NCBI GenBank assembly: GCA_965216515.1
Contig: OZ244173.1
Span: forward strand, 186,001-250,000
Direction: 5' to 3'
From: CAXMRP01 sp965216515
Lineage (GTDB): Bacteria > Pseudomonadota > Alphaproteobacteria > Rhizobiales > Afifellaceae
DNA length: 64,000 nucleotides
Shown here: piece by piece, positions 1 to 8,377 of the stretch
Position numbering within the stretch: the stretch's first letter is position 1
Layout: each line of letters begins with the position of its first letter
Translations under genes and position numbers: made by a program
Notes under the pieces: model-generated
What the model saw: the letters and a program-made list of their open reading frames with translations, nothing else
Database searches by the model: none
Told to the model about the DNA's origin: nothing

Positions 1-80
1 ATGGTTTTGAGCGAGTTGAACGGTGGTTCGTCGCCGCCGAACTGGGCGAGGAAGATCGCCGGCCCCTTCATTGTTTTCAT
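1..80 (-). CDS. Sugar phosphate isomerase/epimerase-like protein, N-terminal fragment
   Basis: Only the first 26 codons are visible before the window edge. The ATG at 80 is preceded by a good ribosome binding site (GGAGGACAAA, reading leftward). The translation begins MKTMKGPAIFLAQFGGDEPP, which resembles the start of TIM-barrel sugar phosphate isomerase/epimerase proteins found next to xylA in many rhizobia-like bacteria. The gap to the xylA stop is 28 nt, so it is probably the last gene of the puuE-xylB-xylA run. The family call rests on a short N-terminus and on position; the catalytic part is outside the window. Confidence 0.6.
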   Translation of the reverse strand, partial: MKTMKGPAIFLAQFGGDEPPFNSLKT

Positions 81-108
81 TTTGTCCTCCCGGATTGTGT
101 CGCAACCG

Positions 109-1419
109 TCAGACGAAACGGTTGATCAGGTTTTCCAGATATTCCTGCTGGCCGGAGCGCGGCTGCGGTTCCAGGTCGCCAGCGTGAATGTAATCGGCCA
201 GATCATCAAGGCTCTTTTCGCCTTTGAGGATCGACTGGCCCAGTTCGCCGGCCCAACCGGCATAGCGTTCTTCCAGATGCTGGTCATAGGTGCCGTCCTC
301 AATCAGCGCCGCCGCCGCCAGAAGGGCCCGCGCCGTGGCATCCATGGAGGCGACATGGGCGTGAAGAAGATCATCTGGGTCAATGCTTTGCCGACGAATC
401 TTCGCGTCAAAGTTCATCCCGCCCGTGGTCAAGCCGCCCGCTTTCAGCACCTCGTACATCATCAGGGTCAGTTCCGTGACGTTCATCGCGAACTGGTCGG
501 TGTCCCAGCCCGACTGGTAGTCGCCGCGATTGAGGTCCAGCGAGCCGAAGATGCCGAGCGCCGCCGCCAGCCGGATTTCGTGCTCGAAAGTGTGGCCGGC
601 GAGGATGGCGTGGTTCTGCTCGATATTGATCTTGACCTCGCCTTCCAGGCCGTAGGCCTTCAGCATGCCGTAGATGGTGCCGACATCGAAGTCGTACTGG
701 TGCTTGGTCGGTTCCTGGGGCTTGGGTTCGATCAGGATCGTACCGGCAAAGCCGATCTTCTTCTTGTGTTCCACGACGAGGGCGAGGAAACGTCCCAGCT
801 GGTCCAGTTCCTGGCCGACATTGGTGTTGAGCAGGGTCTCATAGCCTTCCCGCCCGCCCCACAGCACATAGTTGGCGCCGCCCAGGTCGTGGGTGCATTC
901 CAGAACATGTTTCACCTGTGCCGCCGCATAGGCGAACACGTCCGGATCGGGATTTGTCGCCGCGCCGGCCATGAAGCGCCGGTTGGAGAAAAGGTTTGCC
1001 GTTCCCCACAGGAGCCGGACCCGCTCGCGCGTCATCTTTTCGGCAAAGACGTCGCAGATGGCGCGCACATTCCGGTTGGATTCCGCCAGCGTCGCGCCCT
1101 CCGGCGCGATGTCCCGGTCGTGAAAGCAGAAGAACGGCACGCCGAGAATGCGGAACATGTCGAAGGCGACGTCGGCCTTGAGCCTGGCGTGGTCCATGGT
1201 CTCGCCGAACCAGGGCCGCTGGAAGGTCTGACCGCCGAACGGGTCACCGCCTGGCCAGGCGAAGGAGTGCCAGTAGGCGACCGCGAAGCGCAGATGGTCT
1301 TCCATGCGCTTGCCCAGCACCTGCCGGTCGGCGTCGTAGTACCGGAAGGCCAGCGGATTGGTGCTGTCCGGCCCTTCATAGGCGATCGGCTGGGCGCGGT
1401 CGAAAAATTGCGTGCTCAT
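109..1419 (-). CDS. xylA: Xylose isomerase
   Basis: Interconverts D-xylose and D-xylulose in the cytoplasm using two divalent metals. The 436-residue protein has the usual family length. The catalytic His100 and Asp103 lie in CFHDRD, the metal ligand Glu231 in ILIEPKPQEPTKHQYD, and Glu267/His270 in INIEQNHA, followed by the metal-site motif LDLNRGDYQSGWDTDQF. These positions are one off the Escherichia coli numbering (His101, Asp104, Glu232, Glu268, His271). The start codon overlaps the xylB stop in an ATGA, so the two genes are translationally coupled: xylulose made here is phosphorylated by XylB. Nothing looks damaged. Call is firm. Confidence 0.97.
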   Translation of the reverse strand: MSTQFFDRAQPIAYEGPDSTNPLAFRYYDADRQVLGKRMEDHLRFAVAYWHSFAWPGGDPFGGQTFQRPWFGETMDHARLKADVAFDMFRILGVPFFCFHDRDIAPEGATLAESNRNVRAICDVFAEKMTRERVRLLWGTANLFSNRRFMAGAATNPDPDVFAYAAAQVKHVLECTHDLGGANYVLWGGREGYETLLNTNVGQELDQLGRFLALVVEHKKKIGFAGTILIEPKPQEPTKHQYDFDVGTIYGMLKAYGLEGEVKINIEQNHAILAGHTFEHEIRLAAALGIFGSLDLNRGDYQSGWDTDQFAMNVTELTLMMYEVLKAGGLTTGGMNFDAKIRRQSIDPDDLLHAHVASMDATARALLAAAALIEDGTYDQHLEERYAGWAGELGQSILKGEKSLDDLADYIHAGDLEPQPRSGQQEYLENLINRFV

Positions 1420-2879
1420 CGGTTCTGGATCTCCTTCAGCGCCGGATATAGCGATTTGTAGCGTGCCCGCGCTTCGGCATAGGCGGAAACCGCGGCCGCT
1501 TCCGGTTCGATGGTGGCGTGGATCGCCGGTGGGGTGCAGATGGCGGCCGGATCGGCCTTTTCCGCCGCGATCAGGCCAAGCCGGGCGGCGCCGAAGGCCG
1601 CGCCGAAGTCGCCATCCGCCGGCAGGTGGAGCGGGATCGCCAGCACGTTGGCGAGGATCCGGAGCCAGGCCGGTGCGTTGGAGCCGCCGCCCAGCGCGAT
1701 TGCCGATCCGATCCGGGTTCCCGCTTCGCTCAGCGCGTCCAGGCAGTCGCCGAACGCATACGACACGCCCTCCAGCACCGCCTGGGTCAGCGCCGCGGCA
1801 TCGCTTTCATGGGCGATACCGATGAACGCGCCGCGGATCGCCGCGTCGTTGTGCGGCGTCCGCTCACCGCCCAGATAGGGCGCAAAGAGGATGTCGGAAG
1901 GTGTCGAACCCGCGCCCGCAAGCGACGCCGTCAACATCGCCGGCGGCGTGTTGACGATGCCGGACAGCCAGTTCAGCGAATCGGTCGCCGACAGGACCAC
2001 CCCCATCTGGTGCCAGGTGTCGGGCACGGCATGACAAAAGGCGTGAACGGCATTGTCGGTGTTGGGGCTGAAGGCGGCATTGCTGGCAAACAGCACCCCG
2101 GAGGTGCCAAGCGAGGCGAAGGCGCTGCCCGGCGACACGATCCCCGCGCCGCAGGCGCTGGCGGCATTGTCGCCGCCGCCGCCGGCCACCACCGGGGTGC
2201 CGGCGATCCCCCAATTTGCGGCGATTTCGCGTCGCAGAGCGCCGGAGGCGTCGGTGCCTTCCACCAGCCGCGGCATCTGCATTTCCGTCAGGCCGGTGGC
2301 GGCAAGCAGCGCCGCCGCCCAGCCGCGCGCGCCGACATCCATCCACAACGTGCCGGCGGAATCCGACATGTCGGAGACCGCTTCGCCGACCATCCTCAGC
2401 CGCACATAATCCTTGGGCAGAAGCACCATCGCGGTCTTGTCGAACACCTGCGGCTCCTGCTCGCGCACCCACTGCAGTTTCGGCGCGGTAAAGCCGGGCA
2501 TCACGATATTGCCGCCCAGGGTCCGGAAGCCGGGCTCGGCCGCCTCCAGCCGCGCGCACTGATCGGCCGACCGCACGTCGTTCCACAGGATGCACGGGCG
2601 CAGCGGCGTGTCGGAGGCATCGAGAAGTGTCGCCCCGTGCATGTGCCCGGAAAGCCCGATGCCGCGCACCGCCGCCAGCGCCGGCCCGTGATCCCGCTTC
2701 AGGTCCGCCATCGCCGCCTGTGTGGCCGTCCACCAGTCTTCCGGGTCCTGTTCCGACCAGCCCGGCCGCGGCCGCGATACCTCAAGCGGCGCCGTCGCCG
2801 AGCCGATCGCCGCCTGATCGGTGTCGATCAGCATGACTTTCACCGACGATGTGCCGATATCGATACCCAGATAGGTCAC
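1416..2879 (-). CDS. xylB: Xylulokinase
   Basis: FGGY-family sugar kinase that phosphorylates D-xylulose to D-xylulose 5-phosphate with ATP. I start it at the GTG at 2879, because AAGGAGGG lies about 7 nt upstream and the protein then begins VTYLGIDIGTSSVK, the family's N-terminal phosphate-binding motif; a longer reading to 2984 has no such support. The 487-residue length is typical. The presumed catalytic Asp lies in AGGGGDNAASACGAG. It follows puuE by 25 nt and overlaps xylA by 4 nt, so it is in one leftward operon with both. Substrate is inferred mainly from the coupling to xylA. Confidence 0.95.
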   Translation of the reverse strand: MTYLGIDIGTSSVKVMLIDTDQAAIGSATAPLEVSRPRPGWSEQDPEDWWTATQAAMADLKRDHGPALAAVRGIGLSGHMHGATLLDASDTPLRPCILWNDVRSADQCARLEAAEPGFRTLGGNIVMPGFTAPKLQWVREQEPQVFDKTAMVLLPKDYVRLRMVGEAVSDMSDSAGTLWMDVGARGWAAALLAATGLTEMQMPRLVEGTDASGALRREIAANWGIAGTPVVAGGGGDNAASACGAGIVSPGSAFASLGTSGVLFASNAAFSPNTDNAVHAFCHAVPDTWHQMGVVLSATDSLNWLSGIVNTPPAMLTASLAGAGSTPSDILFAPYLGGERTPHNDAAIRGAFIGIAHESDAAALTQAVLEGVSYAFGDCLDALSEAGTRIGSAIALGGGSNAPAWLRILANVLAIPLHLPADGDFGAAFGAARLGLIAAEKADPAAICTPPAIHATIEPEAAAVSAYAEARARYKSLYPALKEIQNR

Positions 2880-2904
2880 AGGCGCCGCCCTCCTTTTCGC
2901 CAGT

Positions 2905-3822
2905 TTACCGCCCGTGATGGCGATGCCAATGGCGCGCAATGTCAATCCGCCGGCAAATCCAGACATGATCGTGCCGGCCGACATGGTCGATGAAACGCTT
3001 GACCGCCGCGGTCCGTCCGGGCCGTCCGGCCAGCCGGCAGTGCAATCCCACCGACATCATCTTCGGCTGCCCCGCCGCGCCTTCCGCGTAGAGCGTGTCG
3101 AAGGTATCGCGCAAATAGCAGAAGAACTGGTCGCCGGAATTGAACCCTTGCGCAGTGGCGAACCGCATGTCGTTGGCGTCGAGCGTGTAGGGTACGATCA
3201 GGTGCGGTCCGCCGGGACCCGCCACCCAGTAGGGCAGGTCGTCGGCATAGGAATCGGCCGAATACACAAAGCCGCCATCTGCCATTACCAGATCCAGCGT
3301 GTGCATCGAGGAGCGGCCGGTGTACCAGCCCAGCGGCCGCTCGCCGGTCACGTCGGTGTGGATGCGGATCGCCTCCGCCATGTGGGCGCGTTCGTCCGCC
3401 GCCTCGAAATCCTTGTAGTCGATCCATTTCAGCCCGTGGGAGGCGATTTCCCAGCCTGCCTCCTGCATCGCCGCCGCCGCTTCGCGGTTCCTCTCAAGCG
3501 CTGTCGCCACCGCGAAAACGGTCACCGGCACGCCGCGCTCGCCAAACAGCCGCCACAGCCGCCAGAAGCCGGCCCGCGAGCCGTATTCGTAGATCGATTC
3601 CATGTTCATGTGCCGCTGGCCGGGCCACGCCGCCGCGCCGACGATCTCCGACAGGAAGGCCTCCGATGCGGCATCCCCGTGCAGGATGTTGTTTTCGCCG
3701 CCTTCCTCATAGTTGACCACGAACTGCACCGCGATTTTTGCGCCGCCAGGCCATTTCGGGTCGGGTGGATTGCCGCCATAGCCGGCCATGTCGCGGGGAT
3801 AGGGTGGGCGTGATCCGGTCAT
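2905..3822 (-). CDS. puuE: PuuE-type allantoinase / polysaccharide deacetylase-fold hydrolase
   Basis: NodB-fold hydrolase of the PuuE class, which opens the hydantoin ring of allantoin in urate catabolism without being related to classical allantoinase. The ATG at 3822 has GGGGG a few bases upstream and gives 305 residues, the usual length; in-frame sequence further upstream runs through repeats and is not family-like. Typical sequences are YPRDMAGYGGNPPDPKWPGG near the N-terminus, NYEEGGENN, and HGLKWIDYKD. It is the first gene of the leftward run with xylB and xylA, which is an odd partner for a purine enzyme. No other urate genes are seen here, so allantoin as the real substrate is an inference from the family. 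Confidence 0.85.
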   Translation of the reverse strand: MTGSRPPYPRDMAGYGGNPPDPKWPGGAKIAVQFVVNYEEGGENNILHGDAASEAFLSEIVGAAAWPGQRHMNMESIYEYGSRAGFWRLWRLFGERGVPVTVFAVATALERNREAAAAMQEAGWEIASHGLKWIDYKDFEAADERAHMAEAIRIHTDVTGERPLGWYTGRSSMHTLDLVMADGGFVYSADSYADDLPYWVAGPGGPHLIVPYTLDANDMRFATAQGFNSGDQFFCYLRDTFDTLYAEGAAGQPKMMSVGLHCRLAGRPGRTAAVKRFIDHVGRHDHVWICRRIDIARHWHRHHGR

Positions 3823-3931
3823 CGTTCCCCCGTTTTCTCCGTTGCCTGCGACCGGCGGCGGCGGGCCGGGGCGCACCCGGATCGCCATGCGGTCGCCCCG
3901 GCGTCGCGGCGCTGGCGCGCGGGCCGCTCCC

Positions 3932-3989
3932 GTCTGTCTTCTCCTGTCCGCCGGCCAAAGGTCTGTCTTCTCCTGTCCGCCGGCCAAAG
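3932..3989. repeat. Perfect 29-bp direct tandem repeat, two copies
   Basis: Two identical, directly abutting 29-bp units at 3932-3960 and 3961-3989, each beginning GTCTGTCTTCTCCTG and ending CCGGCCAAAG. The copies are exact. Two units with no spacer is not a CRISPR layout; slippage duplication is the simplest explanation. It lies in the divergent puuE/glpK control region. Confidence 0.93.
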
Positions 3990-4042
3990 GCAAGTGGCAT
4001 TCCGGCGGCCACGCGCATCGGGTTCTGCCCGTTTGTGCCATG

Positions 4043-4081
4043 CCGCACTTGGCCCGGCCGCACTTGGCCCGGCCGCGCTTG
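4043..4081. repeat. 15-bp tandem repeat, two exact copies plus a degenerate partial third
   Basis: The unit CCGCACTTGGCCCGG occurs at 4043-4057 and 4058-4072, followed by a partial copy from 4073 (CCGCGCTTG). It lies about 80 nt upstream of the glpK start, where it would fall in the 5' leader or promoter. Confidence 0.9.
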
Positions 4082-4160
4082 TGCCTCGCCGCGCTTTGCC
4101 TCTAAGAGGGAGAACGGATCTGGAATCGACACCACAGGATTTCGCAGGGAGCGCCACCCC

Positions 4161-5675
4161 ATGAGTGGACATATCCTCGCCCTGGACCAGGGCACGACCT
4201 CATCGCGCGGCATCGTCTTTGACGAAACCTTCGCCATCGCCGGTGTCGCACAGGAGGAATTCACCCAGCATTTCCCGGCGTCCGGCTGGGTGGAGCACGA
4301 TCCCGAAGACATCTGGGACACGACCCTGCGCACGGCCCGCGGCGCCATCGAGACCGCAGGGCTGACCGCCGCCGCCATTGCCGCTATCGGCATCACCAAC
4401 CAGCGCGAGACCGTCGTGGTCTGGGACCGCGACACCGGCAAGCCCGTCCATCGGGCAATCGTCTGGCAGGATCGGCGCACCGCCGATTTCTGCACCGAGT
4501 TGAAGGCCGGTGGCCACGAGCCGTCGGTCACCGCCAAGACCGGCCTGCTCCTCGATCCCTATTTTTCCGCCACCAAGCTTGCCTGGATCCTGGACAATGT
4601 GGACGGCGCCCGCGCGCGCGCCGAGGCGGGCATGCTGGCCTTCGGCACCATCGACACGTTCCTGATCTGGCGGCTGACCGGCGGCAGGGCCCACGTCACC
4701 GACGCCACCAATGCGGCGCGCACCATGCTGTTCAACATCCACGACAACGACTGGGACGACGGCCTTCTGCGTCTGTTGAACATTCCCCGCGCGCTCTTGC
4801 CGGAAGTTCGCGACTGCGCCGGCCACTTCGGCGATACCGATGCGGAGCATTTCGGCGGCGCGATCGCCATTCGCGGTGTTGCCGGCGACCAGCAGGCGGC
4901 GACCCTGGGCAATGCCTGCTTTGCGCCGGGCATGGTGAAGTCGACATACGGCACCGGCTGTTTTGCGCTGATCAACACCGGCGGTGACGCCGTTGCCTCG
5001 AGGAACCGTCTTCTCACCACCATCGCCTACCGTCTCGGCGGCGAGACGACCTATGCGCTGGAGGGCTCCATCTTCATCGCCGGCGCGGCGGTGCAGTGGC
5101 TGCGCGACGGGCTGGGGATCATCGACCATGCCGCCCGTTCAGGCGAACTGGCCGCGCAGGCCGATCCGGATGCGGCGGTTGTCCTCGTCCCCGCCTTCAC
5201 CGGTCTTGGCGCCCCCCACTGGGATCCCCGCGCCCGCGGTGCCATCTTCGGGCTGACCCGGGGCACCGGACCGGCGGAAATCGCCCGCGCCACCCTGGAA
5301 TCGGTCTGTTTCCAGACCCGCGACCTGATCACCGCCATGACCGACGACTGGAGCGGGCCGGCGGCCGGCGGCTCCACGATCCTGCGGGTCGACGGTGGCA
5401 TGGTGCGCTCCGACTGGACCATGCAATGCCTGGCCGACATTCTGGACGCATCGGTCGACCGGCCGGTCGTGATGGAAACGACGGCTCTGGGTGCGGCATG
5501 GCTTGCCGGTCACGATGCCGGCGTGTGGCCGGGCATCGGCGGTTTTGCCGATGCCTGGCGGCTCGACCGGCGCTTTGAACCGCAGATGGATGCGGCAACC
5601 CGCGGCGCCAAGCTCGCCGTCTGGTCCGATGCCGTCGGCCGGACCCTGTCCGGTCCGGCAGTCCGGGACGGGTAG
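4161..5675 (+). CDS. glpK: Glycerol kinase
   Basis: Phosphorylates glycerol to sn-glycerol 3-phosphate. The 504-residue protein starts at the ATG at 4161 (AGGGAG about 10 nt upstream) with the FGGY phosphate-binding motif ILALDQGTTSSRGIVFD. Further landmarks are GITNQRETVVVWDRDTGKP, IVWQDRRTADFC, GVAGDQQAATLGNACF and STYGTGCF, all as in classical GlpK, and RVDGGMVRSDWTMQC near the C-terminus. The gene stands alone: no glpF, glpD or glycerol transporter is adjacent, though two sugar/polyol importers lie more than 50 kb away in the window. It is divergent from the puuE-xylBA run. Confidence 0.96.
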   Translation: MSGHILALDQGTTSSRGIVFDETFAIAGVAQEEFTQHFPASGWVEHDPEDIWDTTLRTARGAIETAGLTAAAIAAIGITNQRETVVVWDRDTGKPVHRAIVWQDRRTADFCTELKAGGHEPSVTAKTGLLLDPYFSATKLAWILDNVDGARARAEAGMLAFGTIDTFLIWRLTGGRAHVTDATNAARTMLFNIHDNDWDDGLLRLLNIPRALLPEVRDCAGHFGDTDAEHFGGAIAIRGVAGDQQAATLGNACFAPGMVKSTYGTGCFALINTGGDAVASRNRLLTTIAYRLGGETTYALEGSIFIAGAAVQWLRDGLGIIDHAARSGELAAQADPDAAVVLVPAFTGLGAPHWDPRARGAIFGLTRGTGPAEIARATLESVCFQTRDLITAMTDDWSGPAAGGSTILRVDGGMVRSDWTMQCLADILDASVDRPVVMETTALGAAWLAGHDAGVWPGIGGFADAWRLDRRFEPQMDAATRGAKLAVWSDAVGRTLSGPAVRDG

Positions 5676-5962
5676 CGTCGCCTCCGGCTTCGGTGCCGGC
5701 CTTCGGTCCGGTCTGGGCAATTCCGTGTGACAAACGGCGCGGCACCGGCTGCGTCCCGGCTTTTTCCGGATGTGGTCACCGCCAGCCGTTTCCAGGGCTT
5801 GCACGCAAACGCCGATCGCATCATTGTGGACATTCAATTGGCCGTTCGTGCCGGTCCGGCCCGGCGACAGGCGGCGTATCCTGAGGCAGGCACCGAAAGC
5901 CTCGCCCGGCTGGTCGCGACCGGTCCGGCGCGAACGGCAAATGGCAAATGGCGGAGACGCGA

Positions 5963-6442
5963 ATGACGAAGGTCTCGATGACCGTGAACGGCACTCCTGT
6001 GGCAGGTGAGGTGGAAGACCGGATGCTGCTTGTGCAGTTTCTGCGCGAGGAATTGCGCCTTACCGGTACCCACGTCGGATGCGACACCTCCCAGTGCGGC
6101 GCCTGCCTGGTCCATGTGAACGGCCGGCCGGTCAAATCCTGCACCATGCTCGCCGTCCAGGCCGAAGGCGCCCGGGTTAAGACCATCGAGGGTGTGGCCG
6201 ACGGGGACAGGCTGCATCCGGTCCAGGAGGCATTTCGCGACAACCACGGCCTCCAGTGCGGTTATTGCACGCCGGGCATGGTCATGGCGGCGCTCGACAT
6301 GATCGAGCGCCATGGCGGCGACCTTGACGAAAAGACCATTCGCGCCGAGCTAGAGGGCAATTTGTGCCGCTGCACCGGTTACCACAATATCGTCAAGTCG
6401 ATTAAGGCCGCCGCGTCCGCCATGGCCGGCCGGGCCGGCTGA
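5963..6442 (+). CDS. coxS: CO dehydrogenase-type small [2Fe-2S] subunit
   Basis: Iron-sulfur subunit of the molybdenum hydroxylase family, passing electrons between the molybdenum and flavin subunits. The start is set at ATG 5963 because GGAG lies 8 nt upstream; an in-frame ATG at 5948 has no ribosome site. At 159 residues it has the usual size. The plant-ferredoxin-like cluster is in CDTSQCGACLVHVNG and the second cluster in GLQCGYCTPGM and CRCTGYHNI, so both sets of cysteines are intact. It is followed by coxM after 10 nt. The substrate is set by the large subunit, which is not in this window. The 287 nt between glpK and this gene hold nothing I recognise. Confidence 0.92.
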   Translation: MTKVSMTVNGTPVAGEVEDRMLLVQFLREELRLTGTHVGCDTSQCGACLVHVNGRPVKSCTMLAVQAEGARVKTIEGVADGDRLHPVQEAFRDNHGLQCGYCTPGMVMAALDMIERHGGDLDEKTIRAELEGNLCRCTGYHNIVKSIKAAASAMAGRAG

Positions 6443-6452
6443 GGGGAACGGT

Positions 6453-7253
6453 ATGTACGAGACACGATATCACAGGGCAACCAGTCTCGCCGATGCGGCG
6501 GCCCGCCAGGCGGCGGCCGAGGACGGCAAGTATCTCGCCGGCGGGCACACGCTCATTCCCACAATGAAGCAGCGTCTGGCGGCACCCAGCGACCTGATCG
6601 ACATCGGCGACCTGGAGGAGTTGAAGGGCATCACGCGCCAGGGCGATGTGCTCACCATCGGCGCGGCCACCTGCCACGCCGACATCGCCGGCTCCGCCGA
6701 CGTGCGCGACGCCATACCGGCGCTCGCCGAACTTGCCGGCGAGATCGGCGATCCGCACGTCCGCAACCGCGGCACGATCGGTGGCTCGGTGGCCAACAAC
6801 GATCCGGCCGCCGACCATCCCGCCGCGGTGCTGGCGCTGGACGGGATCGTCGTCACCAACGAGCGCGAGATTCCGGCCGGGGACTTCTTCGCCGGCATGT
6901 TCGAGACCGTGCTAGGCGACAGCGAGATCGTCACCGCCATCCGGCTTGCCGTGCCGGAAAAGGCCGCCTATGGCCGGTTCCCCAATCCCGCCTCGCGCTA
7001 CCCGATGGCCGGTGTCTTTGTTGCCCGATTCGCCGACGGATCGGTCCGTGTCGCCGTCACCGGCGCCGGACAGGACGGCGTTTTCCGCTGGTCGCAGGCG
7101 GAGGCGGCGCTCGCCGCCGATTTTTCCGCCGGCGCGCTTGCCGACCTGAGCGTCGAGGAGAACGGTATGTTGTCCGACATCCACGGCTCCGCCGCCTACC
7201 GCGCCAACCTTGTGGCGGTGATGGCGCGGCGCGCAGTCGCCGCCATCGCCTGA
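6453..7253 (+). CDS. coxM: CO dehydrogenase-type medium FAD-binding subunit
   Basis: Flavin subunit of a molybdenum hydroxylase, expected to pair with the preceding small subunit and with a large Mo-binding subunit. The 266-residue length, the FAD motif AGGHTLIPTMKQRL and the second motif TIGGSVANNDPAADHPAA are those of CoxM/CutM proteins. ATG 6453 has GAGGGG 6 nt upstream. The next gene, 54 nt on, is on the opposite strand and unrelated, so the large subunit is missing from this operon. The symbols coxS/coxM denote the subunit family, not proof of CO oxidation. Confidence 0.9.
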   Translation: MYETRYHRATSLADAAARQAAAEDGKYLAGGHTLIPTMKQRLAAPSDLIDIGDLEELKGITRQGDVLTIGAATCHADIAGSADVRDAIPALAELAGEIGDPHVRNRGTIGGSVANNDPAADHPAAVLALDGIVVTNEREIPAGDFFAGMFETVLGDSEIVTAIRLAVPEKAAYGRFPNPASRYPMAGVFVARFADGSVRVAVTGAGQDGVFRWSQAEAALAADFSAGALADLSVEENGMLSDIHGSAAYRANLVAVMARRAVAAIA

Positions 7254-7307
7254 GCGGTCCTCTCGTCCCCTGGATCCTGTGTCCGCTCCACGGCGCCGAA
7301 CCTGGCG

Positions 7308-8165
7308 TCAGGCCGGCTTGCCGAGCACCCGCAACGTCTCCGCCCGGTCCGCCGTCGGCCTTCCGAGGCCGCCGAGCGCCGCGCGCAGTTCGCCGATCCG
7401 TTCGGCATTGCTTTCCGCCAACCGCCCGTCGGCCATGTGGAGATTGTTCTCAAATCCGATCCGGCAATGGCCACCCTGTTCCGCGGCCGCCGCCAGCGCC
7501 GCCGTTTCCGAGTGCCCGAAGGCGCAGACCATGAACGGCGACCGGCTTTTCGGGTCGGTTTTCGCCCGCGCCTCCAGGAACGGCGCAAGCTCGGCCGGAT
7601 CGCTCTCCTGGTTTGTGGCGTACCGCCCCAGCACATAAAGCAGCGCAAAGGCGGGTCCGGGGATCGCGCCGTCGGCCACAAGTGCGTGAAACCGGCTCAC
7701 TTCGGCGGCGGAATAGACGATGAACTGCACGGCCGTACCGGCCGCCATGAGTGTCTGCAGAAAGTTCGTGGCGGCACGCCCTGTTTCCTCATCGCCCTCG
7801 GGAAAAAGCTCGCCGACGGCGATGCTTACGGCCTCCGGCCGGACCGCGCGCACCACCGCCATTTGCTCTGCGGGCCGATAGCGGCCGATCGCCTCGGTGG
7901 TGATCTGGATAACCAATTCCCGGCCCGCCGCCCCGGCGACTTCGCCGATTGCCGCGATCGCCTCGCTGTAAAGCCCGGCGTCGAGCACGTGGCGGCCGGC
8001 CCGATCCCGCACGTGAAGATGTATGGCTTGCGCGCCGGCGGCATGGACGGCACTCGCCTCTTGAGCAATTTCCTCAATGGTAACAGGTAGTTGCGGATGG
8101 TCGGCTTTGCCTCTCCGCGCGCCGTTGATGGCGGCCATGATCACGAGCGGCGTAAGATCGGGCAT
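7308..8165 (-). CDS. BKACE family (DUF849) beta-keto acid cleavage enzyme
   Basis: Zinc-dependent enzyme of the beta-keto acid cleavage family, which condenses a beta-keto acid with acetyl-CoA and releases acetoacetate plus a new CoA ester; the founding member is 3-keto-5-aminohexanoate cleavage enzyme. The 285-residue protein begins MPDLTPLVIMAAINGARRG. It has the zinc motif HLHVRD and the third ligand region RIGFENNLHMADGR. I start at ATG 8165, since upstream in-frame residues are not family-like, although no strong ribosome site is visible. It is divergent from glyA and convergent with coxM. The particular beta-keto acid cannot be read from the sequence. Confidence 0.85.
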   Translation of the reverse strand: MPDLTPLVIMAAINGARRGKADHPQLPVTIEEIAQEASAVHAAGAQAIHLHVRDRAGRHVLDAGLYSEAIAAIGEVAGAAGRELVIQITTEAIGRYRPAEQMAVVRAVRPEAVSIAVGELFPEGDEETGRAATNFLQTLMAAGTAVQFIVYSAAEVSRFHALVADGAIPGPAFALLYVLGRYATNQESDPAELAPFLEARAKTDPKSRSPFMVCAFGHSETAALAAAAEQGGHCRIGFENNLHMADGRLAESNAERIGELRAALGGLGRPTADRAETLRVLGKPA

Positions 8166-8377
8166 CGGTCCGGGGTCCGTTTTGTCGGCGCCATGTTGGC
8201 CTGCCTGCAACCCGGCTTGCAAGCTGTTCGTCCTGCCGGCGAACAACCGGGCGCCGATACGCCTGCGTTCATTTTGTCAGGTTGACGAACGGTGCGGAAA
8301 CCGCGAAACGGGGCGCACGGCAGCAGCCGGGTGCACCGATTGCGGTGATGCGGGACAGATCAGGAAAAGGGTATGGA

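Larger units (their letters stand above)
3823..4160. promoter_or_regulatory. Divergent puuE/glpK intergenic region with tandem repeats
   Basis: This 338-nt gap separates leftward puuE from rightward glpK and must carry both promoters. It is very GC-rich and I cannot pick a convincing -35/-10 pair. It holds two sets of tandem repeats, listed separately. In-frame extensions of both flanking genes run into it, but their translations are low-complexity and lack family similarity, so I treat it as non-coding. Confidence 0.55.

Noticed and set aside
1..1461. Long open frame on the + strand opposite xylA (486 codons)
   Set aside because: It is antisense to a complete xylose isomerase with all catalytic residues; the translation is Arg/Gly/Ala-rich without family features, a usual by-product of high GC.
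3932..3989. CRISPR array
   Set aside because: Only two units, directly abutting, no spacer and no cas genes in the window.
3738..4160. N-terminal extension of glycerol kinase by 141 codons
   Set aside because: The in-frame stretch runs through tandem repeats and is not family-like; ATG 4161 begins exactly at the conserved GlpK N-terminus.
4161..5675. Glycerol operon together with the 59-64 kb two-ATPase importer
   Set aside because: They are 54 kb apart with different regulation and no glpD or glpF; the importer's ligand is unknown, so linking them would be speculation.
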